A DNA stretch of 10,127 nt from JAYZDF01 sp036337945 (GTDB lineage Bacteria > Myxococcota > Kuafuiibacteriia > Kuafuiibacteriales > Kuafuiibacteriaceae): NCBI GenBank assembly GCA_036337945.1, contig JAYZDF010000001.1, positions 1 to 10,127 on the forward strand, written 5' to 3'. The first letter of the stretch is position 1. Every line of letters starts with the position of its first letter. A model generated the notes under the pieces. The model had not been told where the DNA came from. It saw only the letters and a program-made list of their open reading frames with translations, and did not search any database. The translations under genes and the position numbers were made by a program. Below are positions 1 to 6,873 of this stretch, one piece after another.

Positions 1-384
1 GAAGCATCAGAAATATGGGTGCGTTTGACATTTATTGGGTGCTCCGAAACAAATTTCCGCTCCGTCATGGCGAAGCGTTAGCCGTTTGTCCACCAATTCT
101 GTTGGAAACGCTGTGAATTAATGAACTTCGAGAAAACCCGCCCGGTTGAAAGGACGAGTTCAGAGCCAACGAATCGGCTACAAGGTTGTTTTTTGTGCAG
201 GTTTTGCCGAGGAGATTTTCAATAGCGGTTGGTCGTGGGAGCCTTTTTTGCCTATCGATGACCTTTTGTATAGTTTGTCGAGACGGAAGCTTGGATGGTT
301 CAGGGCGCAAATCGACATTCGAAATTTGGAAAAACAAGAGATGAACTGTCTATAGATTCATGGTTTTCCGAGGGTTATAGTTCA
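1..384. other. Leader / intergenic stretch without a convincing gene
   Basis: No open frame here looks like a real protein. The plus frame beginning at base 1 runs 26 codons to a TAG at 79-81. It could be the tail of an upstream gene, but it is too short to judge. A 34-codon ATG frame (121-225) and longer frames on either strand have low-complexity, non-family-like translations. Possible control signals are a TTGACA at 25-30 and a TATAGT at 269-274, the latter a 5/6 match to a -10 box but without a good -35. I found no tRNA-like T-loop and no long inverted repeat. The last 90 bases (295-384) are in frame with the downstream gene and would be coding if its ATG at 295, rather than the TTG at 385, is used. 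Confidence 0.5.
25..53 (+). promoter_or_regulatory. Candidate sigma-70-type promoter (perfect -35, weak -10)
   Basis: TTGACA at 25-30 is a perfect -35 hexamer. With 17-base spacing the -10 would be AACAAA at 48-53, only a 3/6 match. A transcript from here would carry a leader of about 300 bases before the TPR-like gene. The call rests on the -35 alone. Confidence 0.2.
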
Positions 385-1923
385 TTGAGAGGGAACTGGA
401 GCAAGGTCCTCATAATCTTTCTGGCTCTCACACTTGGTCTCAAATCCGCGAATTCTACGCCTCGAGTTCCGCAGAAGCCGACGGAGCGATTCGTTTCTGC
501 CGTCGAGGCCATTTTGATGCAACGTGATCGAAACAGTCTTATCGAGCTGCAGCGAATAGCGGTGCTCGATCCTGAGTCGATCCCACTGCAACGAACGTTA
601 GGGTTGGCCACACTTTGGGTTGGGAATTTTCGATCCGCAATAAGAATTCTAAATCGGGCTGATCTACCTGCCTACCAAGCCATGGCCCACGTTCATTTTC
701 CTGGGGGCTATGCCAAAGCGAAAACGACCCTAGCCAAAGCCGCAGCTGACAAATCAGCATCCGCGAGAACGTTGTTTCTGGCAGCTTTGGCGTTTGGACA
801 AGCAGACCAGCCCGAAAAAGCAGACCGATTCTTGGTTACCGCAATCCGCAAAGCGGCATCGGCGCTGGACGAGGCCTTTTCTCCTGACCCCGCCGTAGGC
901 CTCGCAAGATATGCTTCCCAGTACGTCACGAATGAAGATGAGTCTGGCGTTTATGTTTCGAGAATTTATTCAGCCCTCAACCAGGCAGGCAGAAGGAATG
1001 AAGTGTACCGATGGGCTGAAGAGTCTTTGGGGCAACCAAATCTGAGAAATACAGCACTTCGATTATTGGTACTTCTTGATAACAGCACTGCTTCAAAGAG
1101 GGCTCTACGTCGTGTCCAGCGTATCGCTAAGGCGCAGCCAGCGTCCATAGATGCCGCAGTCGCCGAGGTCGTGCTCTTGACTCGACTAAAGAAATTTTCG
1201 AAAGCGAAAGCGAAATCTGAAAAATTGACCGAAGTACGAGATGTCTCTTTGAAGCAAGCGCTTCTCCAGGCGCGGCTAATTATAGCTCTTCATTTTGCGG
1301 AAGAAGATGACACGTTAGCCGACCTTGCAGGCGAAGCCTTGAAGCAGGCAGATGATCATCCAAAATTACTAGCCCTCGCAATTCGAGCCTTTGTGCAAAC
1401 CGGAAAATTCGAACAAGCAAAGACCTTAGCTGTTACGCTAGCAAAGAAAGAGCCACTTGAAGTCAATCCATATGAACTGCTCCTCGAAATTCAAAAAAAA
1501 CGTGGTAAAGTTAAGAACTTGCTGGCTCTACAAGCGAGAAGCGCTCTGTTTCAGAAAACAAGATCAAAGCTTGAGAAATTGACTCACGCCAGAGAGGAGC
1601 TTCTGCGTTCTGTACGTGATAGTGAAAAGTCGAAATTAGTGGCGAAGGTCTTGGTCGACATCCGCAAGGCTGAACCCCAACTGGCTTTGCCTGTGGATAT
1701 TGCACTCGCAAGAAAAGGAACGAAGGGGCATGCTAGTTCGGCTCGCCGACGCATTCTAGCGGCTTGCGCTCCAAAGCTGAAAACGATCCTAAAGCGCCGG
1801 ACCACTTGGGATCAGTTCGAGATTAACGCTAGCCCATACGGAAAAAACGAGCGACTCCGGATACCACTTTCAGGCCCCGACCCAGCCAGATGTCTGATCC
1901 ATACCCCGAGGCGAAAGAATTAG
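385..1923 (+). CDS. Exported TPR-like helical-repeat protein, function unknown
   Basis: The product is about 512 residues and almost wholly alpha-helical. It contains recurring pairs of helices of tetratricopeptide type, for example around residues 62-90, 129-157, 256-283 and 332-365, where the pattern is A..F..TGKFEQAK..A..L. The C-terminal 50 residues are rich in Arg and Lys. I chose the TTG at 385 because it gives a textbook signal peptide: a short basic N-terminus, the core VLIIFLALTLGL, then a small-residue cleavage region near SANS-T. A purine-rich AGGG lies 10 bases upstream. The ATG at 295, with GGAAG five bases upstream, is the alternative; it would place 30 hydrophilic residues before the hydrophobic segment. 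TPR-like proteins usually scaffold protein complexes, but the partner is unknown. The next gene, 97 bases downstream in the same direction, also encodes a periplasm-facing helical protein, so the two may act together. The gene is confident, the start less so. Confidence 0.8.
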   Translation: MRGNWSKVLIIFLALTLGLKSANSTPRVPQKPTERFVSAVEAILMQRDRNSLIELQRIAVLDPESIPLQRTLGLATLWVGNFRSAIRILNRADLPAYQAMAHVHFPGGYAKAKTTLAKAAADKSASARTLFLAALAFGQADQPEKADRFLVTAIRKAASALDEAFSPDPAVGLARYASQYVTNEDESGVYVSRIYSALNQAGRRNEVYRWAEESLGQPNLRNTALRLLVLLDNSTASKRALRRVQRIAKAQPASIDAAVAEVVLLTRLKKFSKAKAKSEKLTEVRDVSLKQALLQARLIIALHFAEEDDTLADLAGEALKQADDHPKLLALAIRAFVQTGKFEQAKTLAVTLAKKEPLEVNPYELLLEIQKKRGKVKNLLALQARSALFQKTRSKLEKLTHAREELLRSVRDSEKSKLVAKVLVDIRKAEPQLALPVDIALARKGTKGHASSARRRILAACAPKLKTILKRRTTWDQFEINASPYGKNERLRIPLSGPDPARCLIHTPRRKN

Positions 1924-2020
1924 TTCTAAACGGCACCGAAATCCTCTGAAATGATGGATTTTAAGCTGTTTTTGACCAAATCTTTACAACGAGCGAGAAC
2001 CGAGCCAAAGTGGTCTTAAC

Positions 2021-2758
2021 GTGTTTGACGATGACGAAGAATTTGGCGGATCCCAATCGTCGCCTCAAAAAAGGCCCACCAATACGAAACAAAAAATCTC
2101 TAGGTTTTTCACAGGAATAGTTGTTTTGGCGCTTCTCGGTGCTGTGCTCTATCTTCTCTCTGAAAAGAATGCGAGGACCTACTTTCTGGTTCCCGAGCAG
2201 GGACAACTCATCGTCAAAAAAGGGCGCTTTTTACCCTTGGGTGAAGTTGCGTATGTGCAAAATGATGCCGCTTTAACTGCTGCTTATGCGCCTCTGAAAA
2301 TTCCGGGATTTTCCGCCAAGCTAGAGCGAGCGAGCTTCTCTGAACGGGCTGATTTAGACCAAGCCCTTGCGGGGCACTTACTCAACTGGTCAAAAACATA
2401 TGTAAAGAGAAACACCAAGAAATCCATCGCTGCGGCGATACCATTGTTGGAACGAGCCGCCATCTTACCGGTAACAAGCAGCCAACAAAAGGCGGACCTG
2501 GATGAGCTATATCGAGAAGTGTCTTTCTTCCAAGGCCGCGAAAGCTTGGTTGCTGCAAAAACCAAACTTGATGAGTCGTTGAACTTTTTCAAACAAGCGC
2601 AAGAAGCTAAATCGAAAATTGCCGCTCAGGCAAAGCATGCGGTTGGCGAAATTGGTAGCCTCAGTGAGAACGTCGTTTCTCTGTTGAAGATCATAGACGG
2701 TGAGGAAAACATTACCAAGACGGCCTCTGTGGCAACATCAACCCCAGCAAAAGAATAA
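2021..2758 (+). CDS. Single-pass membrane protein with periplasmic helical domain, function unknown
   Basis: The product is 245 residues. The N-terminus is acidic (MFDDDEEF), then a basic hydrophilic stretch leads into one membrane segment at about residues 31-47. That predicts a cytoplasmic N-terminus and a periplasmic remainder. After the membrane comes a short region of the type YFLVPEQGQLIVKKGRFLPLG (residues 54-74) and an AAYAPLKIP motif near 87-95. A helical domain follows, with probable coiled coil at about 170-225. From memory, similar proteins with this G.L.V..GR..P.G / AYAP pattern occur as uncharacterised single-pass proteins in Myxococcota-type genomes; this is recollection, not a search. 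GTG at 2021 is the only usable start, because an in-frame TGA lies at 1973-1975. No strong Shine-Dalgarno sequence precedes it. The gene follows the TPR-like gene by 97 bases and ends 11 bases from the convergent peptidase gene. Confidence 0.8.
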   Translation: MFDDDEEFGGSQSSPQKRPTNTKQKISRFFTGIVVLALLGAVLYLLSEKNARTYFLVPEQGQLIVKKGRFLPLGEVAYVQNDAALTAAYAPLKIPGFSAKLERASFSERADLDQALAGHLLNWSKTYVKRNTKKSIAAAIPLLERAAILPVTSSQQKADLDELYREVSFFQGRESLVAAKTKLDESLNFFKQAQEAKSKIAAQAKHAVGEIGSLSENVVSLLKIIDGEENITKTASVATSTPAKE

Positions 2759-2769
2759 ATCGCACGCTC

Positions 2770-3519
2770 TTAGCGACGATCGACTAAAACGAACCCGCGA
2801 GTCTTTCCTGAGTCAGAGTCGGTTGTGTTCATAGACTTGAAGAGAGCGCTCGTCTTTACCCAAACTGGGGGATACTTATGCTCCGCCACGTCAAGAACCA
2901 AGAATCGGTCGCTTTTTTCGTCATAGGCAGCCAGCGGTGAGATATGACCACCAGATTCTTGTTGAATCGCTTTGCGAAGATAATTGATCAAAACAAAGTT
3001 GTCCTTTTCGGATAGATTCTTCATAGCCAGTTGACGAAACTCGTCTACGGATGAGTCTTCAGCATGGAATACTTTCGCGGAAACTGTATGTGCTCGCAGC
3101 AGTCCGCCCAGCTGCTCAAGCGTCATTCCACCAAAAAAAGTGTCATAACGTGCGTGAATTGATTCTGTTTTCTCAATGAAGAAATTGTCTTGAGTGACGT
3201 CCTTTTTACCCAAAGCACGTAAGACGATAACGCTGCTCGCGACGCCACAATAGCTCGCATATTGCTGCGGCTGAAAATTTTTGCGGAGTGGCTCTAAATC
3301 GAGTTGTTGCGTAAGACGAGCCTCATAGCTTTTGGCTGTTGTAGATGTGTCGGCGACAAGGATTGACGCGATGGGTAGCTCTTTCTTTTGAGGGTTTGCA
3401 ATCTTCCAGACAAGCTCCAAGGTTGGAAAGTAGTATATTGTGAGACCTGTAAGGGCTACGGCGATCACTACAAAAGTTTGAACTAGACGGCTTGGTCTTG
3501 AAGGTTTGCCAGCACTCAT
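2770..3519 (-). CDS. Membrane-anchored phytochelatin synthase-family cysteine peptidase
   Basis: The protein is 249 residues. A basic N-terminus (KPSRPSR) is followed by one hydrophobic segment at about 13-30, so the catalytic domain is predicted on the periplasmic side, either anchored or cleaved. The domain matches the phytochelatin synthase fold, a papain-like cysteine peptidase. The nucleophile is Cys91 in ASYCGVASSVIVLRAL, with Gln85 six residues before it in the oxyanion-hole position. The histidine is His192 in GGHISPLAAYD, and the aspartate is Asp210 in FLVLDVAEHKYPPVW. His-to-Asp spacing is 18 residues, as in the Arabidopsis enzyme. Bacterial short forms mainly cleave Gly from glutathione or act as gamma-glutamylcysteine transferases; metal-chelating peptide synthesis is usually weak or absent. 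The cysteine-rich C-terminal half of plant enzymes is missing, as in other bacterial forms. The gene stands alone on this strand, so its substrate cannot be read from an operon. Family assignment is strong; the periplasmic location is inferred. Confidence 0.88.
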   Translation of the reverse strand: MSAGKPSRPSRLVQTFVVIAVALTGLTIYYFPTLELVWKIANPQKKELPIASILVADTSTTAKSYEARLTQQLDLEPLRKNFQPQQYASYCGVASSVIVLRALGKKDVTQDNFFIEKTESIHARYDTFFGGMTLEQLGGLLRAHTVSAKVFHAEDSSVDEFRQLAMKNLSEKDNFVLINYLRKAIQQESGGHISPLAAYDEKSDRFLVLDVAEHKYPPVWVKTSALFKSMNTTDSDSGKTRGFVLVDRR

Positions 3520-3633
3520 AGCGGGCTATCAATCGCCAAAAGCTCATCTTGAGTCAATACCTCTGCTTTTCTGAGCTTTGATTTTGTCGTGACACTTGAC
3601 GACAAGCGCTGATTTTCGTTTGTTCAGAAATAG
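3520..3633. promoter_or_regulatory. Divergent intergenic region, candidate promoters both ways
   Basis: This 114-base spacer must carry the start signals for the minus-strand peptidase and the plus-strand M16 gene. Plus strand: TTGACG at 3596-3601 could be a -35, but the -10 at the usual distance (TTTGTT, 3619-3624) is poor and would leave almost no leader before the ATG at 3634. Minus strand: TTGACT (complement of 3552-3557) is a possible -35, followed about 18 bases on by ATTGAT, also poor. Neither start codon has a clear Shine-Dalgarno sequence. No operator-like palindrome stands out. Confidence 0.3.
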
Positions 3634-6213
3634 ATGTTTCAAACCACTTTAGATAACGGTCTCAAATTAATTGTTCAGGAAAACCACGCGAGCCGAGTTG
3701 CTTCAATACAAGTATGGGTACGTGTGGGCTCAGCGGATGAGTTACCCGATGAAGCCGGTCTGGCACACGTTCATGAGCACATGCTGTTCAAAGGGACTGA
3801 TACAAGGCCCGTAGGGAGCATAGCGACCGAAATCGAATCTGCCGGTGGCAATATCAACGCGTTCACCAGCTTCGATCAAACGGTCTATCATGTGACGATG
3901 GCCAGCCAGGAATTTGAGACAGGTTTGGACGTTCTCGCTGATGCTGTCCAAAACTCTTCTTTTCAGGCAGACGAGCTGGAAAAGGAACTGGAGGTTGTCC
4001 TCGAAGAGGTGCGACGCGGCAACGATATGCCGGGTCGCGTAGCGTTTCAAAACTTATTCAAAACCGCGTTTTCTAAACATCCTTATTCTCGACCGGTGAT
4101 TGGGTACGTAGATACCGTCAAGTCATTTACCCGTGACAAAATTCTGAACTTTTACCGAAAGTGGTATCGCCCTGACAATATGTGCTTGGTGGTTGTTGGA
4201 GACGTTGAGACGGACAACGTCGTAAGTCGAGCGAATCAGTTATTTCAATCGTCTCCTGAAGGTGATGGCTTACCAGAACGGCCGAGAAGTAAGGAGCCAA
4301 GTCAATCTGAGTTTAGATGGAAATATGACACCAAAGATATCCAAGAAACTCATCTAAATATTGGTTGGCATGCAACGTCGCTTCGAGATGAAGACACGCC
4401 AGCTCTCGACCTGCTGTCGATAACTCTTGGCGCAGGTGAGAGTTCTAGATTGTTTCGCTCAGTAGTTCGAGAAAAGCAGGTTGCTAATGTTTGTTATTGC
4501 TCCTCTTATACGCCGCAAGATCCAGGAATGATCATTTCTGGAGCACAGATTCACGGCGATACCGTTGAAGAAACGTACAGAGCGATCCTAGAAGTTATTT
4601 CAGAGATTCGCGCGAACGGAATCACAGAGACGGAGTTACAGAAAGCCAAGACCATCGTTCTTTCAGATGCGGTGTATTCCAAAGAGACCGTTCAAGGGAT
4701 GGCTCGGCAGATCGGATATTTTGAACTTGTCGGTGGCGACCCTGAATATGCAGAAGCGTATTATGAAAATATCCGGGCTGTAGATCTGAAACAGATTCAA
4801 GAGGTGGCCACGAAATATCTACGCGCCGATGGTATGACAGTGACCCTCCTAGCGCCCGAATCGAAAGAACAGTCGATTACTGAGGAGACTGCGAAAAAGA
4901 TTGCTCAAGAATTGCTGAGCGAAAATTCAGCCCAAAAAAAGTCCATTGAATTGGGGCCTGAACGCGTCGCTAAAGTTATTCTCGAAAACGGTATGACTGC
5001 GTTGGTACGAGAAGATAGAGCAGTTCCACTCGTAAGTGTTCGAGTCGCGGCTATGGGCGGACTACTTGCTGAGACCGAGCAGACTAACGGAGTCACTCAC
5101 CTGGCAGCAGAATTACTCGTTCGAGGTACCTCTCAGTATTCAGCTGAGCAAATCTCCGAATTGATGGATTCGTCAGCCTCAGGCCTAACAGGTGTTGGCG
5201 GCAAGAATTCTCTAGGTATGCGTGGCGATTTCCTCGCGGAAAATTTTACCCGCGGAATGGATATTTTCTCGGCGTGCCTCTTTGACTCTCAATTTGAACA
5301 GGAAGAAATTGAGCGTGAACGAAAGGTGCAACTTGAAGATATAACTTCAAGACAAGATAATATGTCCGCAGTTGCATTTATGCAGTTTGCGAATGAGATG
5401 TGGGCAAAGCACCCTTATCGAATGACAGCTTTGGGAACGCACGAATCCGTGACCAAGTTATCTCGAGAAGATATTTTATCTGCGGTTCATTCTCAATTGA
5501 ATCCGGAAGGGATGGTTATATCGGTTGTCGGTGCGGTTGATGTCTCATCAACCTTGAATCTACTCAAATCAACTTTTGGTTCTCACAAAGGAGAGAGTAA
5601 TGCACCGCGATTCGTGATGCCTGAGGAAGAAATTTTTCAAACGAAAACCCGGACGATTCGCTCAAAGCGACAAAGAGAACAAGCTCATTTCGTGATGGGC
5701 TTTCCTGGTCTGTCGATGAAAGATTCCAGGCGTTGGGCAATGGATATTCTTTGCTCTGTGATGAGTGGTCAAGGTGGACGGCTTTTCCTCCAACTACGGG
5801 ATAAGCAATCGCTGTGTTATTCTGTGAGCGCTTTTTCACAAGAAGGCCTAGCTCCTGGCTACTTTGGTGTTTATATGGGAACAGCCCAGTCTAAACTGGA
5901 AGAAGCAGAGACGGGCATACGGTCTGAGCTTGATAAACTAGTTCAAAATGGAATTACACCCGAGGAACTCGAACGTGCACAGAGATATCTATCAGGAAGT
6001 CACGAGGTATCCTTGCAACGCGCAAGTTCTCGATGCTCAGCGATGGCACTGAGCGAAGCCTATGGTCTAGGCTATGATTCATACTCGAAATTCACGGAAA
6101 GAATTATGGCTGTGACAACTCAAGATGTTCATGCGCTGGCTAAAGACATCATCCAATACGATAAATCAGTGATTTCTGTCGTGGAAGCCGAAGAAGCTTC
6201 TGAATCGTTATAA
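3634..6213 (+). CDS. M16 (pitrilysin/insulinase) family zinc metallopeptidase, two tandem domains
   Basis: This 859-residue protein carries two M16 units in one chain. The first has the inverted zinc motif HxxEH as HVHEH (residues 45-49) inside AHVHEHMLFKGT, and the third zinc ligand Glu125 in VVLEEVRRG, 76 residues after His49, the classical spacing. The second unit begins near residue 445 (ILENGMTALV). At the equivalent site it reads HLAAE (489-493), so it has lost the catalytic Glu and second His. It is therefore a non-catalytic partner half, as in other M16 proteins. A conserved GGRLF..LRDKQ.LCY segment at 714-729 belongs to its C-terminal part, where Arg and Tyr help bind peptide. There is no signal peptide, suggesting a cytoplasmic peptidase degrading peptides or small proteins. 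A TAG immediately before the ATG fixes the earliest start. The lipoprotein gene follows after 29 bases and is probably cotranscribed. The specific substrate is unknown. Confidence 0.93.
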   Translation: MFQTTLDNGLKLIVQENHASRVASIQVWVRVGSADELPDEAGLAHVHEHMLFKGTDTRPVGSIATEIESAGGNINAFTSFDQTVYHVTMASQEFETGLDVLADAVQNSSFQADELEKELEVVLEEVRRGNDMPGRVAFQNLFKTAFSKHPYSRPVIGYVDTVKSFTRDKILNFYRKWYRPDNMCLVVVGDVETDNVVSRANQLFQSSPEGDGLPERPRSKEPSQSEFRWKYDTKDIQETHLNIGWHATSLRDEDTPALDLLSITLGAGESSRLFRSVVREKQVANVCYCSSYTPQDPGMIISGAQIHGDTVEETYRAILEVISEIRANGITETELQKAKTIVLSDAVYSKETVQGMARQIGYFELVGGDPEYAEAYYENIRAVDLKQIQEVATKYLRADGMTVTLLAPESKEQSITEETAKKIAQELLSENSAQKKSIELGPERVAKVILENGMTALVREDRAVPLVSVRVAAMGGLLAETEQTNGVTHLAAELLVRGTSQYSAEQISELMDSSASGLTGVGGKNSLGMRGDFLAENFTRGMDIFSACLFDSQFEQEEIERERKVQLEDITSRQDNMSAVAFMQFANEMWAKHPYRMTALGTHESVTKLSREDILSAVHSQLNPEGMVISVVGAVDVSSTLNLLKSTFGSHKGESNAPRFVMPEEEIFQTKTRTIRSKRQREQAHFVMGFPGLSMKDSRRWAMDILCSVMSGQGGRLFLQLRDKQSLCYSVSAFSQEGLAPGYFGVYMGTAQSKLEEAETGIRSELDKLVQNGITPEELERAQRYLSGSHEVSLQRASSRCSAMALSEAYGLGYDSYSKFTERIMAVTTQDVHALAKDIIQYDKSVISVVEAEEASESL

Positions 6214-6224
6214 AATATGTATTT

Positions 6225-6231
6225 GGGAGGA
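6225..6231 (+). promoter_or_regulatory. Strong ribosome binding site of the lipoprotein gene
   Basis: GGGAGGA lies 11 bases before the ATG at 6243. It is the clearest Shine-Dalgarno sequence in the window and supports that start even though the spacing is slightly long. Confidence 0.6.
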
Positions 6232-6242
6232 CTCCTGTTACA

Positions 6243-6818
6243 ATGCTCTCCGTGAAGCGGCTTGTTCTCATCACGTGCTCGATATTAGCGGCCGGATGCT
6301 CAAGCCCGGAGAACGGCGAAGGTTTCGTAGAAGGGAGTTTTGCGATTGCTGAATGTCGGCCAAGTGGTGATTTTGAAAAACAGGATTACCGATTTGACGC
6401 AGGCTTTCTTGGAACAAGGCGCTTTAAGGATACGCTGACTCTAAATATTCTAGAGTATGCGATTGAATTGGAAGAAACCGACGGCCTCGCAGTCAGGATA
6501 GACGAATTATCTGAACTTCGTGAAATAGAAGAGCGACCCTTCTCGAAGGTGATTTCCCAGTCCTCCACCGATATCAATGTAACCCTCAGTCTGTTTCAGA
6601 CCTGCCCAGATAGACCGACCCTTGTCGCTTCGTCGGGTATAATTATCTTCGATGAGTTTAAAGTGTCAGAGCTCCCGGAAGACACGGGTGTTGAAGAGAT
6701 TGTTGCAGGGACTTTGACTGCGACGGTTGTAGGTGTCGACGGCGAGACATTTGCAGGCATTATTCGGTCAGAATTCAATTACCGCCCAGGCAAGCTAGCC
6801 ATTACTGAACCCCGCTGA
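6243..6818 (+). CDS. Small secreted lipoprotein, function unknown
   Basis: The product is 191 residues with a type II signal peptide: basic MLSVKR, a hydrophobic core, then the lipobox LAAGC with Cys19 as the lipidated residue. Ser at +2 rather than Asp suggests sorting to the outer membrane by the Lol rule. The mature part looks beta-strand-rich and acidic. Only two further cysteines are seen, Cys38 and Cys121, which could form a disulfide. The second half (about 130-183) has the strand pattern SGIIIFDEF ... AGTLTATVVG ... RSEFNYRPG, reminiscent of beta-sandwich lipoproteins common in Myxococcota-type genomes; that resemblance is from memory. No enzyme motif is visible. It lies between the M16 peptidase (29 bases upstream) and prmA (55 bases downstream), all on the same strand. 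Confidence 0.8.
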   Translation: MLSVKRLVLITCSILAAGCSSPENGEGFVEGSFAIAECRPSGDFEKQDYRFDAGFLGTRRFKDTLTLNILEYAIELEETDGLAVRIDELSELREIEERPFSKVISQSSTDINVTLSLFQTCPDRPTLVASSGIIIFDEFKVSELPEDTGVEEIVAGTLTATVVGVDGETFAGIIRSEFNYRPGKLAITEPR

Positions 6819-6829
6819 GTTCCAGGTCG

Positions 6830-6846
6830 GAAAGCTTAATGCTTTC
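6830..6846 (+). other. Small perfect hairpin upstream of prmA
   Basis: GAAAGC (6830-6835) and GCTTTC (6841-6846) form a perfect 6-pair stem around the loop TTAAT. It sits 12 bases after the lipoprotein stop and 28 bases before the prmA GTG. What follows is A-rich rather than T-rich, so it does not look like an intrinsic terminator on this strand. It could stabilise an mRNA end, influence prmA translation, or be chance. Confidence 0.3.
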
Positions 6847-6873
6847 AAAGAGCAAAAATGATACAGCCCTCCT

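Noticed and set aside
65..337. 90-codon open frame on the minus strand in the first 340 bases
   Set aside because: Its translation has no domain, signal or family pattern, and it overlaps the probable leader of the plus-strand gene; no supporting ribosome binding site stands out.
146..355. 69-codon plus frame starting at TTG 146
   Set aside because: Weak start, composition unlike the neighbouring proteins, and overlap with the better-supported downstream frame.
2756..2775. Bidirectional terminator between the convergent genes
   Set aside because: Only 11 bases separate the two stop codons and no stem with a T-run is visible there.
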